Shown piece after piece: positions 1-7,734 of a DNA stretch of 64,000 nucleotides. The notes under the pieces are model-generated. The model was not told the origin of the DNA, did no database searches, and saw nothing but the letters and a program-made list of their open reading frames with translations. The translations under genes were made by a program, and so were the position numbers. How positions within the stretch are numbered: position 1 is the first letter of the stretch; each line of letters starts with the position of its first letter. The DNA lies in assembly GCF_016901575.1 (NCBI RefSeq), contig NZ_JACJKQ010000002.1, positions 1 to 64,000 on the forward strand. Direction: 5' to 3'. This DNA comes from Enorma phocaeensis (GTDB lineage Bacteria > Actinomycetota > Coriobacteriia > Coriobacteriales > Coriobacteriaceae).

Positions 1-561
1 ACCCGGGCGGCGCCCCCTCCTGAGGAAAGGCTATTCGGTTGGGGCCGGTACCGCGTGCGCGGAACGCCGGTACTCGGTAGGCGGAACAGCGGTACTATTT
101 ACGCGTGCTAGACACTAAACAGAATGCCGCCTTTGGGCATTATTATTTGTGCTACAAGATTCGTATCCAATTTGGGTAATGTCGTCAGCGCCATTAGCGA
201 TGGAAATGTCGTTTGTGTTTGACGGATTACGAGGAGTAAATCCAATCAATCCCATTTTGGCAATGGAGCTCAGTTTTTTGATAGGGTGCGTCTCCGGTTA
301 GTATTCCAAAATCAGATATACACCCATTTGATTTTGCTGGGTTGCATGTCCCGAACAACTAATCATCTTTAGTCAAAACTATCTCGAGCAAATAATCATT
401 TAGCTGCATGGACGGTGGTAAGGCGATGGGGCTTTGCATGCTTGTCACGCACGTCGCAAAACAGCGTCGATTCACTGTTCCATTCAATGGGTATTTATGA
501 GCTGCGCATGGGAAGCCGAATCAAATCATAATTACCCTGCTTAGTGCATCCCAGCGTTCAG
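1..561. other. AT-richer stretch without a convincing gene
   Basis: No reading frame here has a ribosome binding site plus a recognisable product. Base composition is clearly more AT-rich than the rest of the window between about 100 and 540. Near the left end there are two imperfect 16-base direct copies (59-74 and 81-96, differing at two positions) 22 bases apart. The partner toxin expected just downstream of the antitoxin at 562-840 (minus strand) was looked for here on both strands and not recognised, so the region may be scar tissue from a lost or decayed toxin gene. Confidence 0.5.
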
Positions 562-840
562 CTACTCGTCTAATGCGGCGAACATGGCCGACGCCGAGTC
601 ATAGGACTCAGCGGCAACCTCCCCTGCAAGGATACCGCGAGCTTCGCGCATCGCCGCTTCGGTCTCGCTGTTGTATCGCGGCTGCCGAACGTCGAAGGGC
701 AGTCCGCCCTCGAGAATCGATTTGTACAGGAAGATGTTGATCGCTTCGGTGAGCGTCATTCCGAGGCTTTCGTAAATTGATTCTGCTTCTGCTTTGATTT
801 GCGGATTGACCCTCATGCTGATCGATGCGCTCTTAGCCAT
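562..840 (-). CDS. RelB/DinJ-family antitoxin, apparently orphan
   Basis: A 92-residue protein beginning MAKSASISMRVNP, a ribbon-helix-helix type N-terminus typical of RelB/DinJ antitoxins, followed by a helix (ESLGMTLTEAINIFLYKS) and the Gly-Leu-Pro-Phe segment usual in this family. In known systems the N-terminal half binds operator DNA as a dimer and the C-terminal half neutralises a YafQ/RelE-type mRNA interferase. The start at 840 is chosen because AGGAGTG lies 4-5 bases upstream; a frame extending to 861 has no such site. No toxin gene follows on the same strand, which is unusual because antitoxin and toxin normally overlap. It may be a solitary regulator or half of a decayed module. 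Confidence 0.8.
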   Translation of the reverse strand: MAKSASISMRVNPQIKAEAESIYESLGMTLTEAINIFLYKSILEGGLPFDVRQPRYNSETEAAMREARGILAGEVAAESYDSASAMFAALDE

Positions 841-1002
841 TGTCACTCCTTGCATTGACATTGCATATACATCGTATCACATATCCATTTGCTGCGAGAT
901 TGTTCGCGCTGTACGGCTATCCTTAATAAGCGCGCCTTGCATATTCTTCTGGCTGGAAGAGGAATAGGGGGCGTATTGGCACAACTCCGAAGGAGGCCTC
1001 GC

Positions 1003-1446
1003 ATGCAGCTGCTTTCAATTCTCCGGATGGCAAGCGGAGCCTCTCTGTGGCGCGGGCTCGACTATGTGGAGCAGGGGCGCGTGAAGAACCTCCGACCCGG
1101 CGGCGAAGGTGTCTTCGATGCCGAGGTGGAGGGTACGGCGAATCTGCCCTACACCGTTCACGTGGACACCGTGCACGTCCGGCAGTCCCATTGTGACTGC
1201 CCGCACGCGGCGGGTACGAAGCGCATCTGCAAGCACATGGTGGCGACGGTGTTCACCGCCTATCCCCAACAGGTCGATGCATTCAAATGGGAGGTCGAGC
1301 AGGAGGAGCTGGCTTTCCAGCGTGAAGAGGAGGCCCATCGCGCAGAGCTCGTCCGTTACGTGAATAGTCTCAAGAAGGACGAGCTTCGTGAGGCGCTGCT
1401 CGCCGCGCTGATCGAGCTTGAGGAGCGCCAAGATCGTTGGTGGTAA
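1003..1446 (+). CDS. SWIM zinc-finger protein
   Basis: A 147-residue protein preceded by a perfect AGGAGG seven bases before the ATG. The centre carries the SWIM signature C-x-C-x9-C-x-H (Cys64, Cys66, Cys76, His78), a zinc-binding module that in other proteins mediates DNA or protein contacts. Residues 12-30 resemble the segment that precedes SWIM domains in bacterial proteins (a short helix then YVEQGRV). The C-terminus from about 90 is highly charged and predicted helical, ending in two tryptophans. SWIM domains in bacteria are often fused to SNF2 helicases or lie beside them, but none is present here. Function unknown; the domain call is firm. Confidence 0.8.
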   Translation: MQLLSILRMASGASLWRGLDYVEQGRVKNLRPGGEGVFDAEVEGTANLPYTVHVDTVHVRQSHCDCPHAAGTKRICKHMVATVFTAYPQQVDAFKWEVEQEELAFQREEEAHRAELVRYVNSLKKDELREALLAALIELEERQDRWW

Positions 1447-1466
1447 TAAGCGCGGCGCTCGCCGCC

Positions 1467-1640
1467 CTACCTGTTCACGACTATCCACGTGCCCGCTCGC
1501 GGGCTACCTTGCCGCTCGAGCTTCCCGTCTGCGCGAAGCTCGCTGACCAAACGTTCCGTCGAACGTTTCGAGCAAGCGAGCACTTGCGCAAGGTCGGCAA
1601 TAGCTCCCTTCGGATTGCGTGCATTGTATTACCGCCACCG
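1467..1640 (-). pseudogene. Relic winged-helix C-terminus of an AlbA_2/RecG-like protein
   Basis: Read on the minus strand from about 1640 to the TAG at 1467-1469, one frame gives a clear winged-helix tail: RNPKGAIADLAQVLACSKRS, then helix-turn-helix, then KLERQGSPRAGTW and a short end. This matches the C-terminal HTH seen in many putative ATP-binding/AlbA_2 DNA-binding proteins (usual form: IRRNPKAT...ADIA...RTVQR...GLIERVGS...GYW). Upstream in the same frame there is a stop inside the hairpin at 1629-1675, there is no start codon, and the several hundred residues that should precede it are gone. I read it as a gene remnant left by a deletion. Confidence 0.6.
1549..1568. repeat. Inverted repeat AAACGTTC-N4-GAACGTTT
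   Basis: Perfect 8-base arms separated by CGTC, lying inside the relic winged-helix fragment. It may simply be part of the old coding sequence (Lys-Arg-Ser-Thr-Glu-Arg-Leu region). No nearby promoter supports an operator role. Confidence 0.4.
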
Positions 1641-1675
1641 ATTACCGCCATTTTGGCGGTAATCGGTGGCGGTAA
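1629..1675. repeat. Perfect 22-bp hairpin built from four copies of TTACCGCCA
   Basis: Arms 1629-1650 and 1654-1675 are exactly complementary with a TTT loop. Each arm itself contains two direct copies of TTACCGCCA separated by CCGA, so the element has four copies of the same nonamer in a dyad-of-repeats layout. It lies at the broken upstream edge of the relic winged-helix fragment. There is no T tract typical of a terminator on either side. It could be a REP-like or small non-autonomous element, or a tandem operator. Confidence 0.75.
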
Positions 1676-1896
1676 AGCTGTGACTGGCACCTGCCGAAGC
1701 ATTCGGTCATGAAATAGCCGGCATTGCGTGCATGCTGACGCCGTGCGTGATGTTCGTCGGATGTTTAGCGCCAGGGCGCAACCCCCAGCTTGCGAAGGAT
1801 TGTTCTGTGAGCGCGGTTATCCATAAGCAAGGTGCGTTCAATTCCCTGATTGGACCGAGATATGGAACCGCGCTAGCATCAATCCAAAGGAGGTAC

Positions 1897-2376
1897 ATGT
1901 TGAAGATTGATTTGATGCGGCCGGAAGAGTTGGGCGACGCAGTGCGTCTGTTTGTTGATGCGGTGCATCAGATTAACCGGGCAGACTACGCGCCCGAGCA
2001 GCTCGATGCATGGGCGCCGGATGATGCCGCGTTTAGGGCGCAGCTGCAGAACAAGCTTGCCTCATCGTTGACGCTCGCAGCGTGCGACGGCGACACGCTG
2101 GTGGGTTTTGGGAGCCTTTTGGGGGCCGGCGAGCTCGACATGCTGTATGTGGACCCCGGGCATCTTCGTCGTGGCGTCGGCCGCGCGCTTGTTCAGGCGC
2201 TCGAGCAGGAGGCGTGCCGCCGCGGCAGCTCGCATCTTACGGCTTATGCCTCGATCACCGCCCGTCCCTTCTTTGAGAGCATGGGCTATTGCGTGGTGCG
2301 AGAGAACACGGTGCTCCGTCGGGGCGTGGTGCTCCAGAACTTCCTCATGTTCAAAGAGTTGCTAAACATCGAGTGA
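1897..2376 (+). CDS. GNAT-family N-acetyltransferase
   Basis: A 159-residue single-domain acyltransferase starting MLKIDLMRPEE with AAAGGAGGT ideally spaced before the ATG. The acetyl-CoA-binding core is visible as LDMLYVDPGHLRRGVGRALV at about 80-99, matching the family's Q/R-x-x-G-x-G/A loop, followed by the usual C-terminal strand with FFESMGY. GNAT enzymes transfer an acetyl group from acetyl-CoA to an amine; the acceptor cannot be read from sequence. The closest general type is the YafP/ElaA-like group of small putative acetyltransferases. It stands alone between the relic region and a convergent gene, so context gives no hint of substrate. Confidence 0.85.
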   Translation: MLKIDLMRPEELGDAVRLFVDAVHQINRADYAPEQLDAWAPDDAAFRAQLQNKLASSLTLAACDGDTLVGFGSLLGAGELDMLYVDPGHLRRGVGRALVQALEQEACRRGSSHLTAYASITARPFFESMGYCVVRENTVLRRGVVLQNFLMFKELLNIE

Positions 2377-2586
2377 GGCTCATCTGGGATCTTTCACATG
2401 CGTGTAGCGTCTCGGTGTCTGCGCCGGTCCGGGTGACTTGATGGGTAGAATCCCTGGCAGTCCGTAAATTCTGCTGCGAGGAGCATGATAGGCATGAGGC
2501 TCGCGCTCGTTCTTTATGGCTACTGCCGCATGGTGCTCAAATAAGGTTTGCCACGTTTGAAGAGGCTTACGTGGGGCTGCCTCAAA

Positions 2587-3321
2587 TTAAGCGGCATCCT
2601 CCTTCACGCCCAGGTTGCGGAGGGTCTCCACCAGGTCGGGCTCGAAGCAGTTGAAGAGCGGGAAGGATTCGATGCCGTCCGGCATATAGCGCTGGGCGAA
2701 ATCCGAGGGGTCAAGGTCGCGTACGAGCGCGCTGCCATAGCCTGTCCCCTCGAAAATCGCCCGCGAGGCAAAGATCTCAAAGCCGATGGCTCCGTGCCGC
2801 TGCGCCTGTATGACCACGATTTCTGCCGAGGGGTCGTAGCGGAAGCTGCACCACGGCAGATATGCCAGCCGGAGCCGCACGCGCTCGGCGGTGGGGCTCT
2901 TGTGGATGTGCCCGGTCACAGACCCGCATACATATGGCTCCCGGCTGCCAAAGAGCAGATACCCATCGGTGGTTATGCGAAGTCGCTCGTCGTCGATGAA
3001 CGCGATCATGCCGCGCCGGAGGCGATGTGCGCTTACCAGGCATCTGCCTGCGCATGCCGCGGCAAGGAGGCCCGCCGTCGCGCAGATGAACGATGCCATA
3101 AGCGTTGGCGAGGGTCCGCTGCCCGAACGGGTCTCGCTGGCGATCTGCGGCAGGTCAAAAAGAAGCGCGAATGCGACGAGCAAAACGATGGCGACGCATC
3201 CGCATATCGCTGCAGCGACCTTATTTCGCCGTATCTTTCCTTCTCGTGTAGCGCCTTCGCTGCCATAGCGCTTGCGGTGCTCGTCCACGGTAAAGTCGAC
3301 ATCAAAATGGATCCGCTTCAT
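2587..3321 (-). CDS. Membrane protein of unknown function, two TM segments
   Basis: 244 residues, starting MKRIHFDVDFTVDEHRK with a GGGGAG site before the ATG; a longer frame to 3444 lacks such a site. A basic N-terminal part is followed by two hydrophobic segments (about 42-60 and 75-92), then a soluble C-terminal half of roughly 150 residues with alternating strands (DERLRITTDGYLLFG, YLPWCSFRYD, EIVVIQ). This layout of a TM hairpin followed by a small beta-rich domain resembles bacterial PH-like/YcxB-type proteins, but no diagnostic motif is present. It is convergent with the GNAT gene and divergent from the DUF362 fragment. Confidence 0.65.
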   Translation of the reverse strand: MKRIHFDVDFTVDEHRKRYGSEGATREGKIRRNKVAAAICGCVAIVLLVAFALLFDLPQIASETRSGSGPSPTLMASFICATAGLLAAACAGRCLVSAHRLRRGMIAFIDDERLRITTDGYLLFGSREPYVCGSVTGHIHKSPTAERVRLRLAYLPWCSFRYDPSAEIVVIQAQRHGAIGFEIFASRAIFEGTGYGSALVRDLDPSDFAQRYMPDGIESFPLFNCFEPDLVETLRNLGVKEDAA

Positions 3322-3519
3322 GTGCTCCCCCTGTCGGACCATGGTTGTCCGTTCGAGCCGGTTTTTGCTGCACCTCCATAGTATCTGGAGGTGAGGCGCA
3401 AACCCCTGTGGGCATACATGAAAAACTATGCCCCAATCAGGCAATTGACCCTACCTCTTGAGTGGACTCCAGGGAATAGAATCGCGCTTAAGAACCGAAT
3501 GCGAGAGGAAGGATTTGTC

Positions 3520-4041
3520 ATGGCATGCGATCATATGCAAACGGTACCCGGCACCGGCGGCGAGGCCTACGTCCCCATGAGCGAGCGCGCAGGAGCGGAG
3601 TCGACGGTCTATTTCACGCGCGACCTATCGGCAGAGGGGCTTCGCAAGATCTTCGAGCGCGTGAAGGCGGGCATGACCGGAAAGGTCGCCATCAAGCTTC
3701 ATACGGGGGAGCAGAACGGTCCCAACATCATTTCTCGTCCGTGGGTGAAGAGCCTCATCGAGACCGACCTTCCCGGGGCCACGGTCGTCGAGACCAACAC
3801 CTTCTACAAGGGCGATCGCTATACCACCGAGCAGCACCGCAAGACGCTTGAGGTAAACGGCTGGACATTCTGCCCCGTCGACATCATGGATGAGGACGGC
3901 GTCACCACCTTCCCGGTCGAGGGCGGCAAGTGGTTCCATGAGATGCATGTTGGCAAGAACCTCTCCAACTATGACTCGCTCTTTGTGCTCACCCACTTCA
4001 AGGGCCACGCGATGGGGGTGCTGGGGGTGCCGCTATGGTGA
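3520..4041 (+). pseudogene. 3'-truncated DUF362 (ferredoxin-associated) gene
   Basis: The frame starts at MACDHMQTVP after a good GAGGAAGGA site and gives 173 residues matching the N-terminal half of DUF362 proteins: a TVYFTRDLS strand, KVAIKLHTGE, NIISRPWVK, TVVETNTFYKGDRYTTEQH and the conserved HFKGHAMG. Intact relatives run about 370 residues and continue from HFKGHAMGGFGG into a region with Fe-S ligands. Here the sequence breaks right after HAMG into a few junk residues (VLGVPLW) and stops inside the start of the next gene. This is best explained by an internal deletion that removed the 3' half. The product is probably non-functional. Confidence 0.75.
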
Positions 4042-4673
4042 TTGCCTCAAAAGAGCAGCTGCTTGCTGCCGATGCCGAGCGCGACCGCGCGATTTGCGGG
4101 CACGCGCTCGCGACGATGCCTCCCGAGCGGACGCGTATGGCAGACAGGGGCGCCCACGATCCTACGCCGACGCCGTATTTCATTCTCGAAGAGCTGTTGC
4201 AGCCGCTTGGGCTCACCCCGGACGATCATCTGCTTGACGTGGGGTGCGGCGCCGGACGCGTGCTTGCCTACGCCGCGGGGCAGCTGCCTTGTCGCGTCAC
4301 CGGCGTCGAGCTCGACCCACAGCTTGCCTCGGTCGCCGCTGCCTGGGCTGCTCGCTTTCCTCGCCTCGATGTTATCCAGGGGAGCGTGCTCGAGATCCCG
4401 TTGGCAGCTTTTAGCCATTACTATCTGTTCAACCCCTTCGATACCTCGGTGCTCGTTGCTTTTCTCGACAAGATTGAGCGCGAGGCCGTGCGTCCCGTCA
4501 CGCTCATCCATATGTCGGATAACGGGGAGACCTACGCCTATCTCGCCCGCCCTACATGGCGACTCGTGCGCGATGGGTCCATTCAGACGTATCCGTCGTC
4601 CTCGGGGCGCGCGTTCGATGTCTATGCGTATCCGCAGCATTGGTCGATGTGGCGCTACGAGCTGTCGGCATGA
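4035..4673 (+). CDS. SAM-dependent class I methyltransferase
   Basis: A 212-residue protein overlapping the end of the truncated DUF362 frame by seven bases. The Rossmann motif I is LLDVGCGAGR (66-75), motif II acidic end is VELDP (about 95-99), and an NPF motif follows a strand at about 133-135 (HYYLFNPFD). These are hallmarks of class I methyltransferases; NPF resembles the D/N-P-P-Y/F motif of enzymes acting on planar nitrogens, though the fit is partial. The substrate is unknown. The start at 4035 is preceded by GGGGGTG, which itself lies in the junction created by the upstream deletion, so present-day expression depends on that junction. Confidence 0.75.
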   Translation: MVIASKEQLLAADAERDRAICGHALATMPPERTRMADRGAHDPTPTPYFILEELLQPLGLTPDDHLLDVGCGAGRVLAYAAGQLPCRVTGVELDPQLASVAAAWAARFPRLDVIQGSVLEIPLAAFSHYYLFNPFDTSVLVAFLDKIEREAVRPVTLIHMSDNGETYAYLARPTWRLVRDGSIQTYPSSSGRAFDVYAYPQHWSMWRYELSA

Positions 4674-4856
4674 TGTGCTCATACGATGTGTCATCAACAA
4701 AGCAACAATATTCTTTGCAGGTAAAGCGGCCAGAATCCCCCTTCATTTATTCCTAAGTACTGTGTTGGAAACAATCGGAGGCGCCCGGGCAGAAGAGAGC
4801 CATCTACCACTTCGACCCGGCTGCTGCATGCTCCGGGCAAGAAAGGGGGCGGGCCC

Positions 4857-5912
4857 ATGTGCACGGGCATCCGCTTTACCGATTCAAACGGTTCCATGTA
4901 TTTCGGTCGCAACCTTGACTGGACCCAGGGCTACGGCGAGCGCGTGGTGGTGACGCCCCCTGCCGCGCAGGTGCCGGCTGCCTTCGAGCGTTCCGGCGAC
5001 CTTGATGCAAAGCACGCTCATGCGGTGATCGGTATGGGCATCATCGCCGAGGGCGTTCCGCTCTATTTTGACTGCGGCAACGACGCAGGCCTTGCGGTGG
5101 CGGGTCTCAACTTCCCGCAGAGCGCGCGCTATGCGGCGGATCCGGCGTCGGTGGTGGCGGGGGATTCCGAACAAGAAGCAGGGCCTTCCACCTCGTCTAA
5201 GAGGCGGGTCGGCGCTGTCGGGGCTGATCGAGGGAGCAATCCCATCAACGTCGCGGCCTACGAGTTCCCGTTCTGGGTCGCGCGCAATTTCGCGACGCTG
5301 GATGACGCGCGAGAGGTGCTCGGACGCGTGACGGTGGTTGCAAAGCCGGTATCGCCCCAGCTCCCGGTTGCCAATCTGCATTGGATGATCGGTGATGCCA
5401 CGGGTAGCGTCGTGGTCGAATGCCTGGAGGGTGGTCTGCGCGTGTGGGAAAACGACGTCGACGTGCTCACCAACGAGCCTGATTTTGGCTGGCATCGACA
5501 GAATCTGCGAAACTACCTCATGCTCTCGGGCGCTGAGCCGGAGGCGGCGACGTGGGACCGAGCGCGTTTGGCGCCCTTCGGGTCTGGAATGGGCCTGCAG
5601 GGGATGCCCGGTGACTACAGCGGCCCCGCTCGCTTTGTGAAGGCGGCGTTCGTGAACAGCCACTACCCGGTGCAGGACACCGAAGGGGCAAACGTCACGC
5701 GGCTCTTCCGCACGCTCGCATCGGTTGCGGTTCCCATGGGCGCGGCGCAGATGTCCGATGGTTCCTTCGAGATCACCCTCTACACCAGCTGCTTTGCTGC
5801 GGCGAGCCTTACCTACTACCATGCCACCTATTCTGATCCGCAGATTCGGGCATACCATCTTGCCGCGTACGACCTGGGCGGCACCGAGCCCTTTGTTGCC
5901 CAGGCGGCATAG
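4857..5912 (+). CDS. Choloylglycine (bile salt) hydrolase family protein
   Basis: A 351-residue Ntn-hydrolase starting MCTGIRF, so Cys2 becomes the N-terminal nucleophile after Met removal. The other residues known to be catalytic in bile salt hydrolases are all present: Arg18 and Asp21 (FGRNLDW), an Asn at 85 (AGLNFP), Asn206 (LTNEPDF) and Arg259 (PARF). The family deconjugates glycine or taurine from bile acids, or opens penicillin V. Compared with the usual ~317-325 residues there is a Ser/Ala/Gly-rich insertion at about 100-129, between AGLNFP and NVAAYEFPFW. GAAAGGGGGC precedes the start. It lies just upstream of an MFS exporter, a pairing seen in gut bacteria. Confidence 0.9.
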   Translation: MCTGIRFTDSNGSMYFGRNLDWTQGYGERVVVTPPAAQVPAAFERSGDLDAKHAHAVIGMGIIAEGVPLYFDCGNDAGLAVAGLNFPQSARYAADPASVVAGDSEQEAGPSTSSKRRVGAVGADRGSNPINVAAYEFPFWVARNFATLDDAREVLGRVTVVAKPVSPQLPVANLHWMIGDATGSVVVECLEGGLRVWENDVDVLTNEPDFGWHRQNLRNYLMLSGAEPEAATWDRARLAPFGSGMGLQGMPGDYSGPARFVKAAFVNSHYPVQDTEGANVTRLFRTLASVAVPMGAAQMSDGSFEITLYTSCFAAASLTYYHATYSDPQIRAYHLAAYDLGGTEPFVAQAA

Positions 5913-6011
5913 CGCCGCATCCCACAGAAGCGGTCGGTCAGGGTAGAGACAAGGGTCCGCCCTGGCCGCCTCGCCCCATTTCATCTTTTCGTCCTTAAGA
6001 AAGGGCACATC

Positions 6012-7667
6012 GTGCATATCACCTTGACGGAGCGGGCCCCTCGGCCCGTTGGGGACGCCCATGCCGCGAGGGCGGCGAAGTTCCTCGTAACACCTATCAT
6101 CATTCTCATCTTGGCCCAAATGGGGGCCACCGGCGACAACGGAGCGCTCTCGCTCGCGGCGTCGGCGCTCACAAGCGATCTGGGCGCCACCACGGCGCAG
6201 ATCCAGCTTGCCAATATGGTCTATCCGCTCGTTGGCGGCGCGTTCATGATCGCGGGCGGCCTGGCGGGAACCATCGTCGGCTGGACGCGGACCTTCCGAG
6301 GCGGCATGTTGCTCTGCGCCTTGGGAGAGGTCGTGCTCGCGCTCTCACCGTCCATGGAAGTGTTCATCTGGGGCGGCCGCGTGCTCGTCGGCCTCGGTGC
6401 GAGCTTCATGATTCCCTCGGTGCTCGGTCTCATCCCGCTCATCTATCAAGGGGCAAACAGGACCATCGCCTTTGGCGCGATCGGCGCGGCGTCGGGGCTG
6501 TCGGCGCTGTTGCCGCTGGGTCTTGGCGTGGTCATGGAGGCCGCCGGCATGCGGGCGACCTTCCTGACGCTGGCCGCCTACTTTGCCATCGTGTTTGCCT
6601 GCTCGTTCGCGCTCCCACATATCGAGCAGCGGCGTGCCAAGTCCTCGTTTGACGCGGCGGGCGTTGGGCTGGCGGCGTCAGGCCTCTTCTTGCTGCTCAT
6701 CGGCCTGTCGAGCATCTCTTCGTGGGGGCTCGTCGCCCCGCTCGCGGGAGCGCCCTTCACCATCTTCGGCATCTCTCCGGCGCTGCCGCTCGCCCTCGCC
6801 GGCCTGGCGGTCCTCGGAGTCCTCGTGGTCGTGGAGCGTCGCGTCGAGGAGCGTGGCGGCATTCCGGTGCTGCCGAGCGTGTTTTTGACGACGCCTCAGG
6901 TCCGCGCGGGCCTCGTGGCATGTGCCCTCACGTTCTTCTTCATGGGCGCCCAGTCCATTCTCATGGCGCCCTACCTGCAGCTCGTCGCAGGCTGGTCGCC
7001 CGTTGCCGTGGGTGCGATTTCCATCGTCACGGGCGTGCCCACCTTCGCGCTTGCCCTGGGAATCCCCAAGCTCGCGCCGCACGCCGAGCCGCGCCGCGTG
7101 ATACAGGCGGGGTATGTGGTCATGGCGCTGGCCCTGGGCGTCATGGCGCTCTCGGTGACCTTGGACGGCGCGAGCGCCCCGCTCGTCTACCTGGGCGCAT
7201 TCCTTGCCGGCGTCGGTGCGGGAACGGTCTCCTCGCATGCGAGCAATGTCGTCGCAGCCGCCCTGCCCGAGCGCGAGGCTTCCCAGTCGGGCGGCATCCA
7301 AAGCACGATGCGCAACGTCGGCCAGGCCTTGGGCGTTGCCCTGCTTGGAGCGGTTCTCCTTTTCGGGATAACCGGGACGGTGCGCGAGAGGGCGGCGGAC
7401 GCCTCTATCTCGGAGAAGGCCCAGCGGCAACTTGCGGGCGTGACCATCGATCTGGGCAGCGACCGCACGTTTGAGGACGAGATTGCCAAGCTCGACCTCA
7501 CGTCGTCCGAGAGAGGCGAGCTGGTAGGCATCGAGGCCGACGCCAGGCTCGGGGCGGTGCGCACCGCATACGTGGTCGGCGCCGTCATCGTGCTCGCCGG
7601 CCTGGCGACGACTCCCTCGATCGCGCTGACGCGCCCCTCGCGACGCGACCAGCCGAAGGCGGCATAA
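6012..7667 (+). CDS. MFS drug/solute exporter, DHA2-like
   Basis: A 551-residue polytopic membrane protein with GTG start (MHITLTERAP) behind GAAAGGG. Many hydrophobic segments are visible, consistent with the 14-TM EmrB/QacA branch rather than the 12-TM branch. The DHA2-type features include a first helix ending in ATGDNGALSLAASALTSDL (where proton/antiporter families carry D and L-x-x-D), the GRVLVGLGASFMIPSVLGLI motif C-like region, and a hydrophilic loop between the last two helices (about 470-520). It probably exports amphipathic compounds by proton antiport. Its position just after the bile salt hydrolase suggests bile acids as one possible substrate, an inference only. Confidence 0.85.
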   Translation: MHITLTERAPRPVGDAHAARAAKFLVTPIIILILAQMGATGDNGALSLAASALTSDLGATTAQIQLANMVYPLVGGAFMIAGGLAGTIVGWTRTFRGGMLLCALGEVVLALSPSMEVFIWGGRVLVGLGASFMIPSVLGLIPLIYQGANRTIAFGAIGAASGLSALLPLGLGVVMEAAGMRATFLTLAAYFAIVFACSFALPHIEQRRAKSSFDAAGVGLAASGLFLLLIGLSSISSWGLVAPLAGAPFTIFGISPALPLALAGLAVLGVLVVVERRVEERGGIPVLPSVFLTTPQVRAGLVACALTFFFMGAQSILMAPYLQLVAGWSPVAVGAISIVTGVPTFALALGIPKLAPHAEPRRVIQAGYVVMALALGVMALSVTLDGASAPLVYLGAFLAGVGAGTVSSHASNVVAAALPEREASQSGGIQSTMRNVGQALGVALLGAVLLFGITGTVRERAADASISEKAQRQLAGVTIDLGSDRTFEDEIAKLDLTSSERGELVGIEADARLGAVRTAYVVGAVIVLAGLATTPSIALTRPSRRDQPKAA

Positions 7668-7734
7668 GGCCTGTCGAGCGGGCCCGGCCCCACGCGTGCA
7701 CGCAATGCGCCGCATGCGTCGGGGCGGGGGCCGC

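Noticed and set aside
350-470. Short minus-strand frame ending LNDYLLEIVLTKDD
   Set aside because: Fewer than 40 residues, no start signal, no match to a known toxin.
5081-5240. Possible frameshift in the bile salt hydrolase
   Set aside because: The inserted segment is in frame on both sides and the catalytic residues after it stay in register, so it is treated as an insertion.
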